Shown here: one piece after another, positions 63,229 through 64,000 of the stretch
Position numbering within the stretch: the first letter of the stretch is position 1
Layout: each line of letters starts with the position of its first letter
DNA from: CAYQUC01 sp048061315
Lineage (GTDB): Bacteria > Pseudomonadota > Gammaproteobacteria > UBA6429 > Thiohalophilaceae
DNA: 64,000 nt
Assembly (NCBI GenBank): GCA_048061315.1
Contig: JBGMRJ010000002.1
Location: forward strand, 1 to 64,000
Reading direction: 5' to 3'
Notes under the pieces: model-generated
Told to the model about the DNA's origin: nothing
Seen by the model: only the letters and a program-made list of their open reading frames with translations
The model's database searches: none
Made by a program: the position numbers and the translations under genes

Positions 63229-64000
63229 ATGAAACATTCATTAATGAATAAAAATATCGTGTTAGGCGTTACTGGCAGTATTGCCGCGTATAAGGCTGCT
63301 GAGGTGATCCGTGAGCTGCGGATTTATGGGGCAAATGTTCGCGTTGTGATGAGCAGTGGTGCCCGGGAATTTATTACTGAATTAACACTTCAAACTTTAT
63401 CGGGGAATCCAGTTTCAATTGATTTTCTCGATACTGATGCCGAATCTACCATGGGTCATATCGAGTTGGCACGATGGGCTGATACTATCCTTATTGCACC
63501 AGCCAGCGCGAATTTTATATCACAACTTGCTCATGGCCGAGCAGATAATTTACTCAGTGCTATTTGCCTTGCATCCGAGGCACCGTTAGTCGTTGCGCCT
63601 GCGATGAACACTAAAATGTGGTTAGCAGCAGCTACCCGGGACAACATCAAATTATTACAGCAACGTGGAATATTGAGTTTTGGTCCTGATAGTGGTGAAC
63701 AAGCCTGCGGTGAAGTTGGTGTTGGTCGGTTATTAGCTCCCGAATTAATTGTGAATCAATTATCTGATATCTTTGACACCGGTAGTCTGGCTGGCAAAAC
63801 AATTTTAATTACTGCGGGTCCTACCCAAGAAGCCATTGATCCGGTGCGTTATTTGAGTAATCACAGCTCAGGAAAGATGGGTTATGCGATTGCCGCGGCA
63901 GCAGTGGAAGCGGGAGCAAGAGTTAAGTTAATTAGCGGCCCCGTTGCCCTTGATACACCGGATAGGGTGGAACGCCATGATGTTACCTCGGCAGAGGAAA
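63229..64000 (+). CDS. coaBC: Phosphopantothenoylcysteine decarboxylase/synthetase, 5' part
   Basis: An open frame from ATG 63229 runs off the right edge (257 residues). An ATG at 63244 (MNKNIVLGVTGS) is an alternative start that fits the family better. The CoaC half shows GVTGSIAAYKAAEVIREL, PASANFISQLAHGRADNL and the substrate motif PAMNTKMW. The CoaB half begins ILITAGPTQEAIDPVRYLSNHSSGKMGYAIA. It supplies 4'-phosphopantetheine in CoA synthesis, upstream of coaD in the pathway. Divergent from radC. Confidence 0.97.
   Translation, partial: MKHSLMNKNIVLGVTGSIAAYKAAEVIRELRIYGANVRVVMSSGAREFITELTLQTLSGNPVSIDFLDTDAESTMGHIELARWADTILIAPASANFISQLAHGRADNLLSAICLASEAPLVVAPAMNTKMWLAAATRDNIKLLQQRGILSFGPDSGEQACGEVGVGRLLAPELIVNQLSDIFDTGSLAGKTILITAGPTQEAIDPVRYLSNHSSGKMGYAIAAAAVEAGARVKLISGPVALDTPDRVERHDVTSAEE

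Noticed and set aside
1..64000. tRNA, rRNA, CRISPR arrays, insertion sequences and prophage genes
   Set aside because: No cloverleaf, ribosomal signature, regularly spaced repeat, transposase or integrase was recognised on either strand.

Overview
The window is AT-rich DNA from a free-living, aerobic gammaproteobacterium outside the enterics. The gene orders support this: comF-bioBFHC-bioD, ftsYEX near rpoH, paired M16 peptidases next to coaD and a YfhL-type ferredoxin, and coaBC-radC-rpmB-rpmG. Two 100-base runs of N (14705-14804 and 47240-47339) show a draft or metagenome assembly. Both break genes, and the reading frame across the first is demonstrably not preserved. I cannot name genus or species. 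No tRNA, rRNA, CRISPR array, insertion sequence or prophage was recognised.

Layout. 1-3138: minus-strand genes, with the tail of a DUF6524 membrane protein, a tyrosinase with two PPC domains and a small partner, and comF. 3272-8256: biotin operon (small membrane gene, bioB, F, H, C, D; no bioA). 8790-16967: caa3-type cytochrome c oxidase with its assembly factors and heme A synthesis (coxB, coxA, a 40-aa protein, ctaG, coxC, DUF2909, SURF1, an SCO-like protein split by a gap, ctaA, ctaB). 17228-20634: a DSF quorum-sensing pair, rpfF and rpfC, convergent with a 4-bp overlap. 20962-22155: di-heme peroxidase. 22728-31642: cbb3 oxidase ccoNOQP with maturation genes ccoGHIS. The cell therefore has both a low-affinity (caa3) and a high-affinity (cbb3) oxygen reductase.

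31816-36780 is the least explained stretch. It holds a membrane VWA protein, a membrane coiled-coil protein, a membrane-anchored and catalytically eroded relative of the exonuclease VII large subunit, an unknown helical protein and an unknown soluble coiled-coil protein. 36928-44221 carries a flavin monooxygenase and small unknowns, then minus-strand rpoH behind two tandem CIRCE operators, a two-receiver GGDEF protein, and ftsX-ftsE-ftsY. 44416-50318 runs plus-strand: two M16 peptidase-family genes, a TonB/TolA-like C-terminus after the second gap, coaD, ferredoxin and gamma-glutamyltransferase.

50336-51220 is a second RpfF-like crotonase in which one catalytic glutamate is glutamine. After mutM and a PA2779-family gene comes a four-gene gliding-type ABC exporter cluster (52880-56876). 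Between it and an orphan hydantoinase A subunit lies a 255-nt nested fold-back element (56916-57170) with two ANGGAT hexaloops; all its stem irregularities are G.U pairs in the plus sense, so it may be a structured RNA that binds a CsrA/Rsm-type regulator. The window ends with an EAL-HDOD protein, an HPP-family membrane protein, rpmG, rpmB, radC and the 5' part of coaBC.

The most interesting items are the fold-back RNA candidate, the VWA/ExoVII-like membrane cluster, HrcA-type control of the heat-shock sigma factor, and the paired active and altered DSF synthases beside several cyclic-di-GMP domain proteins.
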